In this document: positions 24,428-34,992 of the stretch, piece by piece
Layout: each line of letters begins with the position of its first letter
Numbering within the stretch: the stretch's first letter is position 1
NCBI GenBank assembly: GCA_947034895.1
Contig: OX344761.1
Span: forward strand, 24,316,863 to 24,380,862
Source of the DNA: Rhytidiadelphus loreus
Lineage: Eukaryota > Streptophyta > Bryopsida > Hypnales > Hylocomiaceae
Direction: 5' to 3'
DNA length: 64,000 nt
Translations under genes and position numbers: made by a program
Notes under the pieces: generated by a model
Told to the model about the DNA's origin: nothing
The model's input: only the letters and a program-made list of their open reading frames with translations
The model's database searches: none

Positions 24428-24679
24428 TACTTAGTAAACATTTAAAAGTGAAATGGGAGTTAGGATTTGAAATGTAGTGTAAAACCCAAAGTCCTTATTT
24501 TAAATTCTCCATCAATCAAAATTTGAAACTTCCATGGGACTTAGAATGTAGTGAGGATTAGCCTTCAATGTGATGTTTTTTTAGGCATAGAATGAATATT
24601 GAAATGAGATTAGATTTCACATTTTTGAAACTCAACTTCGTTTCAATATTGAATAAGTACCGTATGTGGTGCTCTAAAT

Positions 24680-24700
24680 CAACAACAACAACAACAACAA
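24680..24700. repeat. AAC microsatellite, about seven units
   Basis: A simple run of AAC follows GCTCTAAATC. Confidence 0.8.
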
Positions 24701-24859
24701 AAAGTATTTCTTAAAGGATAAGAAAAAAAATTCAAAAAAAATTATTCAAATTTTCTTGTGTAAAAAAAGGGAATCTTTTACAAAATAATTCTACTTGTAG
24801 AATCTGTGGAATCTGAGTTTCCGTGTTGGAGATGACCACGGGTAAGATACTTGGAACGA

Positions 24860-24880
24860 TTAGGGTTTGGATTAGGGTTT
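24860..24880 (+). promoter_or_regulatory. Double telo-box upstream of RPL24 pseudogene
   Basis: TTAGGGTTT occurs twice, at 24860-24868 and 24872-24880. Telo-boxes (AAACCCTAA on either strand) are typical of plant ribosomal protein promoters and 5' leaders. Their presence about 110 bases before the RPL24-like start suggests that the copied segment included promoter or leader sequence. Confidence 0.55.
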
Positions 24881-24984
24881 GGAGGTGTTCCTGAGTCTTT
24901 GCAGCTACTTCCCTTGCACGAGCCCGCGCGAGCTCGGTCGAGCTTGCGGAGCCTGGCCATGGCTGCGCTCTCGCGCCCGCAGCC

Positions 24985-25473
24985 GTGGTGCTCAAGACGA
25001 AAGTCTGCCGGTTCTCCCGCTCCAGAATCTACTGCGGCCGTGAGGTTCGTTTCATCGGGAGCGACAGCCAGGTGTTCCTCTTCCTCAACAGCAAGAGCAA
25101 GCGCTACTTCCACCACCGTCTGAAGCCCGCCAAGCTCTAGTGGACCGCGCTGTTCCGGAAGGAGCTCAAAAGAAGGACCCGCACGACATCGCCGTGAGGA
25201 AGAAGCGCAGAGTCACCTACAAGCCCTACTCCCGCTCCATCGTGGGGGCTTCCCTGGAGGTGATTCAGAAGAAGCGGGCGGAGAAGACCGAGGCGCGTAC
25301 CGCAGCGAGGGAGGCGGCGTTGCGGGAGATTATGGAGCGGATCAAGAAGACTAAGGACGAGAAGAAGGCGAATAAGGTTGATTCAGTTTAGGTGACAAAG
25401 GTGCCCGGGGGAAAGCAGGCCACGAGAGCAGTTCAACGGAAGGCTGCGAAGACGGGCGCCGGCGGAAAGCGTT
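24985..25473 (+). pseudogene. 60S ribosomal protein L24 (eL24) pseudogene
   Basis: The reading from 24985 gives a clear eL24 amino half with [17 protein letters not shown] and [20 protein letters not shown], then LKPAKL. After the breaks it resumes with the family block [20 protein letters not shown] and a basic lysine/arginine tail ending GAGGKR. Lesions: GTG stands where the ATG start should be; TAG replaces a threonine codon at 25138-25140; the frame shifts at about 25163-25172 (GCTCAAAAGAAG); another TAG lies at 25389-25391 before the tail. Homology runs without introns, whereas plant eL24 genes usually have them, suggesting a retrocopy, but no poly(A) tail or target duplication was found, and a telo-box precedes it. 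The protein would belong to the large ribosomal subunit; this locus should make none. Confidence 0.9.
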
Positions 25474-26726
25474 TAAATTGCCATCTTGCAGATCCAGTTG
25501 CGATTCATGCTTTTGTGGGAAACAGAATACACGCAGCTGTATGAGCTTATTAATGGTATCAAAAGTTTGCAATTGGCATTTTTGCGCAGCCTTTACTATA
25601 ATTGCCTTCACCAGCTCATTGTGGATCACACAGTCAAATTGTCTTCACCAGCTCACGAGCTGTTTTGTTGAATTGTTTTAAGGTTTTAAGGTGAAATGAA
25701 CTATTTCTAAGCGATTTTAATTCGCAGACATGACTGCAAGTGACGCCTGAATATGTGGTCACACAGTCAAATTGACGCTAAGTTTAGGGGAAGTCCTGGC
25801 ACGGCAATTGGCTTTTGTATATAAAAGTTATAAGATCCCACAGTTCGATTGGGAGTTTTTTCAGAAAAAATCTTTAACTTTGATGACGCTTTTGGTGTAC
25901 ATTGTCGATGAGTGAACATTTTTCATCTAGAATTAATGAGGGGAACACTTTGCGTTGGGGGTAGGTGCTTGGTATTGGCTCGTCCTACTTTATTTGTATC
26001 ATCTATCAGGAGTTTCAATTATTTGCGCTGTCTTTTTTCTGTTCAAGTGATATAAACTACAGTAGCGTAAATCGGTGCGCTCATTATGAATTCAATGAAA
26101 TTCTCGAATGTTTTCTGGATTGATTACTGCCTCCGAGACAGAATGTTTCTGTTTGTCTGGTCCTTGACGAGCCCATGACCTCTGAAGGAAGGAGCCAACT
26201 GCATGCAGGCACAATCTGACACGATAAGCGGGCATCTTCAAACATCCACGCAGTAGACCGAGCCACACTCGAGAAACCTACAGTAGATATTAATATCCCG
26301 AATTCCAAGACATTCTGAACTCTGTCACTTTGATGAGAAACAAAGTCTTTATTTGAAATGGAAAATAATAATTATAAAGACGACATTAGGGGGTGTCAGA
26401 CCACTCAAGTCTATTGGCAAATCACAATTCCTGCTGCAAGGTTTGTTACCAAATTGGAGACAATGTGATTCTTGTATCTCCAAAGTTTTGTTTCCCTTGT
26501 TTTTTGTCTTAAAAGATGGACCAAGATTCTGAGACGGGCTCTGACATCTCTTTATAAACTGGCACTCGGGTGAATTTTCAAAAGGGTCACATGTTGATTC
26601 ATGAACTTTAGGGTTTAAGCGGAGGTATTATAGGATTGAGCACATGTTGATTCATGGACATTAGGGTTTAAGCAAAGATGCTAGAGGCAGAGCAGGATCG
26701 AACTTCCCCCCTTTTTTTTCCTTTAG
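25474..26726. other. Intergenic sequence with a short direct repeat
   Basis: CACATGTTGATTCATG followed by a TTAGGGTTTAAGC segment occurs twice (about 26588-26620 and 26640-26673). Each copy contains TTAGGGTTT, a telo-box. Short open frames on both strands have no recognisable domains. Part of this may be promoter for the possible exons just downstream. Confidence 0.4.
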
Positions 26727-26864
26727 CGTTTAAGGATGAAGAATCAGACGTTTGCGGCGTCAGATACAGGAATTGTTCCTCAAATTTCGAAACTCGGTCA
26801 ATTCGGACGCACATGTTTTCGACACCGGAGGAATCCCCGGACACGGCCTGGATTGCAACCACAG
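26727..26864 (+). other. Possible exon of an unrecognised gene
   Basis: A pyrimidine tract and TTTAG precede 26727, and ACAG|GTGATT follows at 26864, so both splice sites look good. The 138 bases are open in two frames and GC-richer than the flanks. One frame includes GIVPQISKLGQFGRTCFRHR, the other DEESDVCGVRYRNCSSNFET. Neither is recognised. It could be an upstream exon of a neighbouring gene or a relic. Confidence 0.3.
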
Positions 26865-27043
26865 GTGATTTTTCACAAGTACCTCAACTCTCTTTTATCG
26901 ACATGCTCTCCAAGAGCAATTTGTCATGTGATATGTTCTTTTAAAGCACACGTTTTCAAATTATCTGTAATTTGACATGTTCAAATTTGGTTGCCTTTCT
27001 TTTCATACAAGGCTTTCACTGAAAACTTCGCTAAAAAGCACCA

Positions 27044-27478
27044 TTGAATTCTAGTGAAGGGACCACGAAGTACCAGAACTTTGGAGAGGTTTCATTCGTG
27101 CTCAAGGCATCAGACAACATTGACCACGATCTCATTCACGCCTTTGATCCGTGTGAAGATAAAAGAATGGAAAGGCCTCCCCGGCCCATTTGGTGCTCCC
27201 GTTGCGGAAGTGGTACAGTATGCGACCCGAGATGGAGTTTTGTTCTTGGGAGTGTTCTTCTTGGGGTTTATCAAAGAGAAGTGACAGGGTTTTACGGAAC
27301 TTTGCTTGGACGAGAGGAAGAGCTTACTGACCTAATTCTAGATTTTCTTCTTGGAAAATCTCAAGGATGGAAAACCTCAAGAATGAGGGCTCTGTTTCTG
27401 GACATCTTTTCAGAATGTGATACATCGTTCTGCTGGTCACTTAGTGCTCCTTGCAATTTGGGAATAGGCATGATCTGA
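27044..27478 (+). other. Possible exon or gene relic, unrecognised
   Basis: One frame stays open for 144 codons, with a protein-like composition (for example KYQNFGEVSFVLKASDNIDH). A second frame is open through GLPGPFGAPVAEVVQYATRD. A candidate acceptor ATTCTAG lies at 27048-27054 and a candidate donor GTG|GTACAG near 27212. I do not recognise the product. It sits about 370 bases before the delta-tubulin start and could be part of that gene's 5' region, a separate gene, or decay. Confidence 0.3.
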
Positions 27479-27846
27479 GACTCCTTTCCCTGCAGCTTAT
27501 TCTGTTGCATCCCTAGCTTGCTCTCTCGGCTTGCAAAGTGGGGTTTCAAGGATCTTCTTTCTGTTGCATTGATTGACTCCGAGTCCTATTCTTATCTGGC
27601 TTGAAATTTCAGCTTAGCTTTCCAGGTGTCAATTAGTTTCGGCAGAGCCTATACTGAGGTGACAGTGCCAAGAAGTTCAAGACGAAGACAGAAAGACTCG
27701 GTGCTAATTAGTATATTCATACTCCACCTATTTCCTTCGTTCAACAGCCTGAAAGGAGCTTGTTGTAAGAGTCTGCTCATTCCAAGGAGGTGAATACGTT
27801 GAATGTCTGCGAGATTAACATATCTTGAGTGAAGAAGCTGCTGCAA

Positions 27847-30810
27847 ATGGGATCCTCATCTGCGTCCTGTGTGGTGGTGCAACTGGGCCAGGGAGGGAAT
27901 CAGCTTTACACGGCCTTCTTTTCTGCTCTCACTGACTTGGCTCCTGCAGCAGAAGAGACCACTGGATTTTTCAGAGACTGTGCCAAAGGGAGCCGTGTAG
28001 CGCGCGCCGTTCTCATTGACATGGAACCGAAGGTGCATTTATTGATTTTTGTTGCGGTGCTAATAGTCCAGAAAAAAATAGTACTTTGCCCTCAATCGTT
28101 TTGATACGAGTCTATTTTGATTTACGAAGGATTGATGCTTGATTTGTGATGTGGAACAATGTCATGAAGGTAATCTCGGCAGCAATCAAACGCGCAACAG
28201 CTTGGAAATTTTGCTCAGATCGTCAGATCACGCAAGATAGTGGGTCTGGTAACAACTGGGCACGGGGGTTCTATGTCCATGGGCCTCGGTGCCGTGAGGC
28301 AATCTCGAATGTTATACGTCTTGAGGTAGGCAATTGACTTCAGAATGCATTTATGGATTATACAACTCGTGTTCCTTGAAATCGTTCACACAATAGAGAC
28401 AAATCATGTAGACCAGCTTCCTTTATATGGAAGCGTAGTGTAAGTCAACTTCCTGTCCGTAATTACTCAACTTGTGCTGGTTCAACGTCAATTGCATAGT
28501 CATACGAGGTAAAATGTAGAGCCGATGCCAAGATGAACATGCTTGAAGCAACTGAACAAAGATGCTCACAGTTGCTGCTGTCAAGATTTTTCGAGAATGT
28601 CGACTTGTGTCCATGACTGTCCTGATATCATCCAAAATTTCGGAGAGAGGTGCCGACCTGCCTCTTCTGCTTATTCAAGGATGCTTTTTTTTCCAGGTTG
28701 AGGCTTGTGATTTGTTTGGGGGCTTTCTAACAGCACAGAGCATGGCTGGTGGCACTGGTTCCGGCCTCGGTAAGCTCAACTTCCCTCCGGGGTTCATTTG
28801 GCATGTATCGATGCTGGATTCAATTTCCACTCTCGGAAGTGTAGATGCAGATTTCTCGGGTAATTCCCCTGAAGGACTAAGAAGCCTCATTTGGGCCTCG
28901 TTTCCTGTCGCAGTCTTGAGTAGGTCATATGTGCCCCTTTTTTTCGTTCAATTTATTTATTTGGGGCCTAACACATGCAATGTTTTTCACTGACTCTGGT
29001 GATACATAAATTTTACCCATACGAATTACATTGGTCATTTCAAGATCTTGGTCCTTTAGGGGTTAAGATTGAATGGTCGCCCAGCACGTACTTCTTTCTT
29101 TTGCAAGGGAGCCATTACCTGTGCCCTTTCTTGCGCATACAGGAGCATACGTGATGGAGTTGCTGAAGGACGAATACCCCTCCGCATGTACTCTGAGCCA
29201 CTGCATCTGGCCATACGAAAGCGGGGAAGTCATTGTGCAGAACTACAATGCGCTGCTCACACTGGCGAAGCTGCAAGAGTCGGCCGACGGCATCATCATC
29301 TCGCAGAACGAGTCCCTGTCTTCGATTTGCAAGAAAACTCTCGGCATTCCAAGGCCGTCGTTTGATGACATGAATGATGTAGTCGCTCATTCCTTAGCCT
29401 CCATATTCCTCCCTGCCTCGTGGCGGTCAGTGGACTCTTGTTCTGAGGCTCATCGCAAGACAGCTCCACGTGACAGGGTTTTACATGACAAGGAGGATTG
29501 TTATGCGAAGGGCGGCATCTGTGGAACTGGAATGCCTGTCCGCTTACTCTCTGACTTGGTGTCCAAATTGTGTGCTCATCCTGGGTATCGCATGTTGTCT
29601 TTGAGGTTTACCCCACAGGCATGTCATCTTACTCATCATTATCATCTCCTATTCTTTGCACGTCATTATCTCTTCAGGTGGGGAACATATTCCCGTGACT
29701 TTCAAGTTGGGAACGTTTTTATTTGTTTTTGTTCTTGTGGGAGTATTTTTGTCACGATTTTTGAGAGGATTTTCTATGCGCTAGCATATGTATTAATTAG
29801 CTATTGTATGAATAAGTTGTGAATTGTTGAATTTTGAAGTTGTAGGACCTAATGACGAGGCTAAACGAGCCACGAGTGCTGCATCTAGAATTTACCTTTT
29901 GGAAGCATCTTTGACAGCGATAGAACCAAGAAGTTGATTTCATTTCTTACAAGTCGTGTGTGAATGACACTTGTGTGTTGTAAATGGGTAAGTTTTCAGT
30001 CCACAAGAAGGGCACCCTCACATAACTGGGTTCATACCTTAACCTATTCACGCCCGAGTACTTCGTTGAATTTTTGCACTTTTTTGAAAAAATATTATTT
30101 ACCTCAATTTCATCACATTGGTAGTAAAGAAAGATTATTTTTAAAGATTCAAGCAGTGCTTTGGATACCTGAGAATTTTTTGGGGACGAAACACCAGTTG
30201 AAGCACTCTTTTCATCATCCAAAATATGGACATTGGAGCGCTGAGGGTTTAAGATAACTGAATTCTCTGCGCATCCGTGGTTTCAACTTTGCAGATTTCA
30301 CCAAAGTCCTTGAACTTCACCACCTTCAACTGGGGAGCACAAACCAAGCAGTTGCAACAAATGCTTGTCACTGGCGCTCTGGGAGACTTTGACATGGACT
30401 GGAACGTGACATTACCTCATCAAGGGACCTCAACGAGTGCCTCACGATTCAAAGGCACCCGCACTGTGAACCGCTGCCTGGCCAACTTGTTGGTGTTGCG
30501 GGGAATGGGAAGCCACAATGCAGACGTGAGCGGATTTGAGCACGAGAGCCTCTACCCCGTCTGGTCAGTGGATCCCTTGAGTGTGGCCGTCACCCCTGCC
30601 AAGCTGGGCAAGTATGAAATCTCTGCCGGTTTGCTGAGCAACTGCCAATCCTCCGTCATGTGCACGTTCAGGGCTCTCTCAAGGGCTTATGGGATGTTTG
30701 CCTCTCGAGCTTACTTGCACCAGTATTTTCAGCATGGCATGGAGATGGCGTCCTTTGATGCTGCGTTTGCAACGGTGGAAGATGTTATCGCCCGCTATCA
30801 CACACTGTGA
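27847..30810 (+). CDS. TUBD1: Delta-tubulin, five exons, 468 residues
   Basis: Proposed exons: 27847-28032, 28170-28325, 28697-28769, 29143-29618 and 30295-30810. They join in frame to 468 codons plus TGA; animal delta-tubulin is about 450 residues. Exon 1 has the amino-terminal VVVQLGQGGNQL and ends RAVLIDMEPK. Exon 2 has GSGNNWARGFYVHGPR. Exon 3 carries the GTP-binding loop MAGGTGSGLG (residues 130-139). Exon 4 has WPYESGEVIVQNYNALLTLA. Exon 5 has LRGMGSHNADVSGFE and the closing SRAYLHQYFQHGME. These match delta- rather than alpha- or beta-tubulin. Delta-tubulin is needed for triplet microtubules of basal bodies and centrioles. Oddities: the usual GQCGNQ reads GQGGNQ; exon 4 carries roughly 29 extra residues after LASIFLPASWR; the last intron starts with GC. 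Introns 3 and 4 host TTAA elements. The ATG follows an in-frame stretch without another ATG and aligns with the family start. Confidence 0.93.
28860..29066 (+). mobile_element. Short TTAA-type element in delta-tubulin intron 3
   Basis: The left end TAATTCCCCTGAAGGACTAA and the right end CTTGGTCCTTTAGGGGTTAA are inverted repeats (reverse-complemented right: TTAACCCCTAAAGGACCAAG). The right TTAA is intact at 29063-29066; the left has decayed to TAAT. About 207 bases, wholly intronic. Confidence 0.65.
29619..30294 (+). other. Delta-tubulin intron 4 with GC-AG boundaries
   Basis: The exon 4 end CCACAG is followed by GCATGT, and exon 5 follows TTTGCAG. Joining here gives RFTPQ-ISPKSLNFTTFNWG, which keeps gap-free register with the delta-tubulin family. 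Continuing to the next GT would add about two dozen foreign residues. GC-AG introns are a known minor class. Confidence 0.7.
30039..30252. mobile_element. TTAA-flanked element in delta-tubulin intron 4
   Basis: TTAA stands at 30039-30042 (TTAACCTATTCACGCCCGAG) and 30249-30252 (right end GGAGCGCTGAGGGTTTAA). Inverted similarity between the ends is weak. The right part TCCAAAATATGGACATTGGA matches a fragment at about 19315 in duplication block 2, so it is a repeat. Confidence 0.55.
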
Positions 30811-31981
30811 CTTTCTCTGTAAGTTTTGTGTTGCTGAAGATGTTTGTTGCAATCTAAAAGATTTCGAGGTGATTTTGAGGTATAAGGTTCATTCTTGATG
30901 TGAGTTCAATTCATTCTGTGGAGGAATCTTTATTGTATATAAGGATATATTATTTTGTTGACAAGGATACCGTTTTGGTTCCTATCAGTTCTCCATTCTC
31001 TCCTTGTCATTTGATCCCCGATCCCTGTAGCCTCCAATAGTGTGTCAATTTCAGCTTTTCCATTGTCTGCATGTACAATTGCCTCCTTTCGAAACGAATT
31101 CCGCGTAGCACCATGTCGAGTCACGATACATTCAATCATGTCTGGGCTTGGTCGTGCACAATTCTACAGAAGGTGGGATTGTTCTCATCCATCTTACGGA
31201 ATTGTCTGGAATTTTGTGAAGAGTTCTCAAGCACTCAGATCTGTTAACTTTTCTTGCCTTCATTGGACTGAAGAATTGTACATGATCCTTAGATAAATTG
31301 TAGACTACATCAACTATGTTTGTACTGTACTCTGTGGATCTCTGATCGGCTAAAATTTTCTTTTGTAATATAAGCATTTTTGAGTGGGCAAGCTACATTG
31401 GTGTTTTGCAAGAAGTTCCAATTCCACCAGGTCATTCTGAGTCATTGGGTCATATTGCTTTGTCGACTCAAAGCAAATATGTCAAGGAATGGATTATATC
31501 ATTATAACCCCTTAAAATTTTATTCAATGTGAGCCCTCTGTTGAACCAAAGACATACTCTTTCCATGTTCTTGATTCAAGAGTACAAGGTAGTGTAACGT
31601 CTAGCCACTCAACATCTAATCCATAGCAAAAGTTGATACAGTAGTGTTCAGCTTCCTGACTTCTGGAAATTTCGAGGGTAGAGGAAACTTTGAATTCCCA
31701 AAATAGATTACCTTGAAGTAATCAAATCCATTGACGAACATGAATTCCATGTAATATACAGGACTGTTGAAACAGTCACAATCTGTTAAAATCAACCAGT
31801 CATGAATGTGATTGCTACTCTCAAACAAATTCCAACTTCCGGAAAAATTCACTGAGTATCGTGAATCGTTACATCTACAATTACACCTCTGAAAAAACTA
31901 GGATTCTACTTCACGTGGTTGTATATAATACATGAACAGGCACAAAAGCATATGCCCTCTCTAATGATCTTTAGATATGGC
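30811..31981. other. Tail-to-tail intergenic region of two convergent genes
   Basis: It should hold the 3' untranslated regions of delta-tubulin (plus) and the phosphatase (minus). No clear single poly(A) signal could be assigned. Open frames are short and unsupported. Confidence 0.5.
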
Positions 31982-34900
31982 TCATTTCTTAAGGTGCAGC
32001 TCATGGAGATTGTTTCCAAGAGCATCATGAAAATCAATCCTGAGAGCCTTAGCAGCCATCGACACAGAGATGAAGCCTTGTCCGTCGTGAGCAAACTGAA
32101 GTCCATCTTCACTTGTGGCTTCTCGGATGCCTTGGAAGGACTTAGAACCTGCCCCACTCGTAATAAAATGAACAGAGCTGCGGAAAAAAGACCAAGTAGA
32201 AGAACGTTAGAAGAGCACTAAAGATCTCAACTCACAAGCAATTGGAAAAAACTTCATAGGAACACCATGACAGACCCTAAACCCTAAACCTTTAAACCCT
32301 TAGCGGGGAAACAGATGAATCCAATTCAGAAGTCACTCTGTCACAAGAAGTTACACACACAAACATGATAAGACAAAAGCTAATAAACCATGTGTCAAAA
32401 GAAATTCCAAACCATTGTCCTCTCTCTTATGATCCCAAGTAAATCTTCATTATAAATGCAACACTATTACACTATTGATTGAGTCACCATGTTATTGAAT
32501 GAGTCCATTGATAATCAAGTGCATTTCAGGTGCCTTTCCTCAGACATTAAAGAGGCCTGTCCGATGTATTACCTGTCCTCTCGTTTGATATGTTCAAGGC
32601 AGTGGTCATGGCCATTGATGTACAGGTCCACTTTATTGCTCTGCAAAAAAGTAGCAGGATAAGAATCAGTAATTGGGGGAGTTGAGTACATTCCAAAAAA
32701 CCCTAAAACATTCTTTCCCTATTCAATGATGCAATGAGAGAGCAGAAAAACTGACCTCTAGAATGGGAAGCACGTGCTTGACAAGCTCCGGGGTTTCACC
32801 GTGGCGACCCAGACTGCGTATCGTATGGTGCCCCACAACCACCTTCCATGTCGCCATCGAGGACTTCAATTGGGAGTTCAAATTCTGATACACAGCACGA
32901 AAGGATTCAGTACCAGTGTTCGGTTTCAGTATTTGAAAGATTCGAACCATTCACAACTCCATCTCGAAGCTATCTTCTAACTTCATAATATCATTGCGTA
33001 ATGCAATTTTGAAATATCTGAGATCGCCGTAGCTTGTAACAGCAGGATTAGGGTTCTGCAGGTGTTAACACCTGCAAAACCCTAAACCCTAAACCATGAT
33101 TATCGAGAACTGACTTCATTGTGCAATACTTCCTTTCTTAAGACACTCTTTCACTTGGCGAGGCATCTTTTTATTACCTCGAGTTGTGTATCCAAGTACT
33201 GTTGTCGAGGACCAATGCCCCTCCAATCGAAATCCCTTTGTTGCTCCGCACTCCAGTAATCATTTACAAAAGGGGTTGTGTCTATGAAGAAAAACTCCAC
33301 AAACTTTCCACATCGTCCTGCACATACACAAAAAAGCAGACAGACAGTTGTTAACCACTTCATGGAATAGAAAGTCCACTTTGGAACTTCATTGTCAATT
33401 ATGGTTACTTCCAAAACATGTTTCAACTATCATTCTTGCTTGGCGTAGTTATTTTTCTCTCTAAATTGTATAGTTTTGCTATCTTGTTTGAAACTTCTTA
33501 AAGTGAAAGCTTCTGAAGTGACTTATTTCAACTCCTACAGGTAATTATGGAAACAACTGAAGCCGTTTTTGGAAAATTTACCTTTATGAGAAGAACTACA
33601 GAGGGAGTATTTCAATCGATAAGATCGTTGACAAAACCATCGGCTGTCTTTTTGGGTTAGAGCATCTCCAATTTGCAACAGTGTATCTCCCAAGTAGTCG
33701 TGGTTACCCAACACTGCATTGCCACAAGGTTGAGATGAGTCAATTTGAACCCTAAAATTAATTGCACAAACTACACTCAAACTAGGGCGAGTCACAATTT
33801 CTTTATTACTGCATCCACCTATTTAAAATTTAATGAATCGATGACAAAACGATTCACACTACTAGAATTCAATGACAGATAGGACACCCACCTTATATTC
33901 TGAACCTACACAAAGTATCTCAAAACGTAGGGTTTTCCACACAAAAGGGACTCCGATGCAACCTAATCAAGACCTCTGTTTTCGGGGTGTGAAATTGAAA
34001 GTAAGAATTAAAGACCTCTGTTTTGAGAACAGCAGCTGTACCTGCGAACCATTGTGTTTGCAAGCTCCGTGCAGTGTACACCTTGGAGAAGGAGTTTTTG
34101 AATTTCGGATCATGTGGGCCTGTCAACCCAGCTTGGTAGAAGTTGTCCCCCACTGAAATCACGAAGTGGATCTTCAGCTTGTGCCCCACTCGACCCATCT
34201 GCAATCAAAACTTGCATTAGAAGAAACAACATACATTCAAACTCTCCCAGCAAGGTCTTTTCTTCGTCACACAGTAAATTATCCGCGCCCCCCCAAAAAG
34301 TCTGTAGTAGACTCACTAGGTCCCGAAGCCACTGGGCTCGAGTCCCGAAAGGCCAAAGCTCAAGATTTGAGGGATTCGGTAACGACATCAAGAATAATGA
34401 ACCCCTCGAAGACTTTCAAGGCTTCAGTTTCGTTTTTCACAAACAACAAAACAATTGAAATCTTGCGTCTGATCGAAGCAAACTTCCCAAGATTGCAGTA
34501 AAATATACGGAGTATTATAATTGGAACAAGGTCTCACCTGCTTCGCAACTAAGGTCTGGTTGAACGCGCCTTCCCGACCCCAGTCCCCCACCACCAAGAA
34601 ATTCAACGGAAACTTCGTGAAAGCTTGCGTCTCCAAAGCAACCGATCCAGACTCAACACTGTACAACGAAGCCGCGCAGCCCACGAGGAACAGCACAAGC
34701 ACGGCAACCACGGTCGTCGCCGCAATTTTCAAAAGTCCTCTTCCTCCGCGTCCTTCATCCCGGGACGCTCCCTATTGCATCCAGCAAACATTCAACATTC
34801 ATCAAACTTTCAATTAACAGATATTCAAACAATCATCAGTTCCCCAGGTGAGAATTTCATTCCAAACAGAGGATTTCATGGTGCATTCGTAAGCTATGAA

Positions 34901-34992
34901 TTGACCCGTGAAGAAGCAATCTGTACCTCCACATTCGATTGCAACAGGCCTACTTCTTCATCGGGAATCGGTTGGGTGTCCAAGATCGCCAT
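31982..34992 (-). CDS. Purple acid phosphatase, PAP3/7/8/17-like, eight exons, 373 residues
   Basis: Exons in transcript order: 34992-34927, 34771-34538, 34198-34042, 33713-33582, 33317-33178, 32884-32756, 32640-32573 and 32177-31982. All junctions are GT-AG, and the 1122 bases make 373 codons plus TGA. The enzyme hydrolyses phosphate monoesters with a two-metal centre. All seven ligand residues of the family are present: D85 (GDWG), D118 and Y121 (GDNFY), N156 (GNHD), H262 (VVGH), H297 and H299 (GHDH). The carboxy end has FITSGAGSK and DGQGFISV. This matches the low-molecular-weight plant class. Residues 1-37 precede a hydrophobic segment at about 38-60, so it is predicted as a type II membrane protein rather than secreted. 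The amino tail contains DEEVGLL, an acidic dileucine signal. ATG at 34990-34992 was chosen because exon 1 ends GAG|GTACAG and joins in phase. Confidence 0.95.
32275..32288 (+). repeat. Two CCCTAAA units in phosphatase intron 7
   Basis: CCCTAAACCCTAAA, the Arabidopsis-type telomere unit twice, is followed by a degraded third copy. Such short interstitial runs are common in plants. Confidence 0.8.
33050..33083. repeat. 34-base near-perfect palindrome in phosphatase intron 5
   Basis: The core TGCAGGTGTTAACACCTGCA (33057-33076) is a perfect 20-base palindrome. Each side continues with AGGGTT / AACCCT, giving 17-base arms with one mismatch and no spacer. Two CCCTAAA units directly follow (33080-33093). 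It lies inside an intron. Confidence 0.9.

Noticed and set aside
25400..25475. Histone H3-like tail (GGKQATRAVQRKAAKTG)
   Set aside because: The resemblance is compositional. Position and order fit the basic tail of ribosomal protein L24.
32275..33093. True telomere or chromosome end
   Set aside because: Only two CCCTAAA units at each place, within introns of an intact gene.
34110..34832. Plus-strand frames of 98-136 codons around 34.1-35.0 kb
   Set aside because: They are antisense shadows of phosphatase exons 1 to 3, whose minus-strand frames carry all catalytic motifs.
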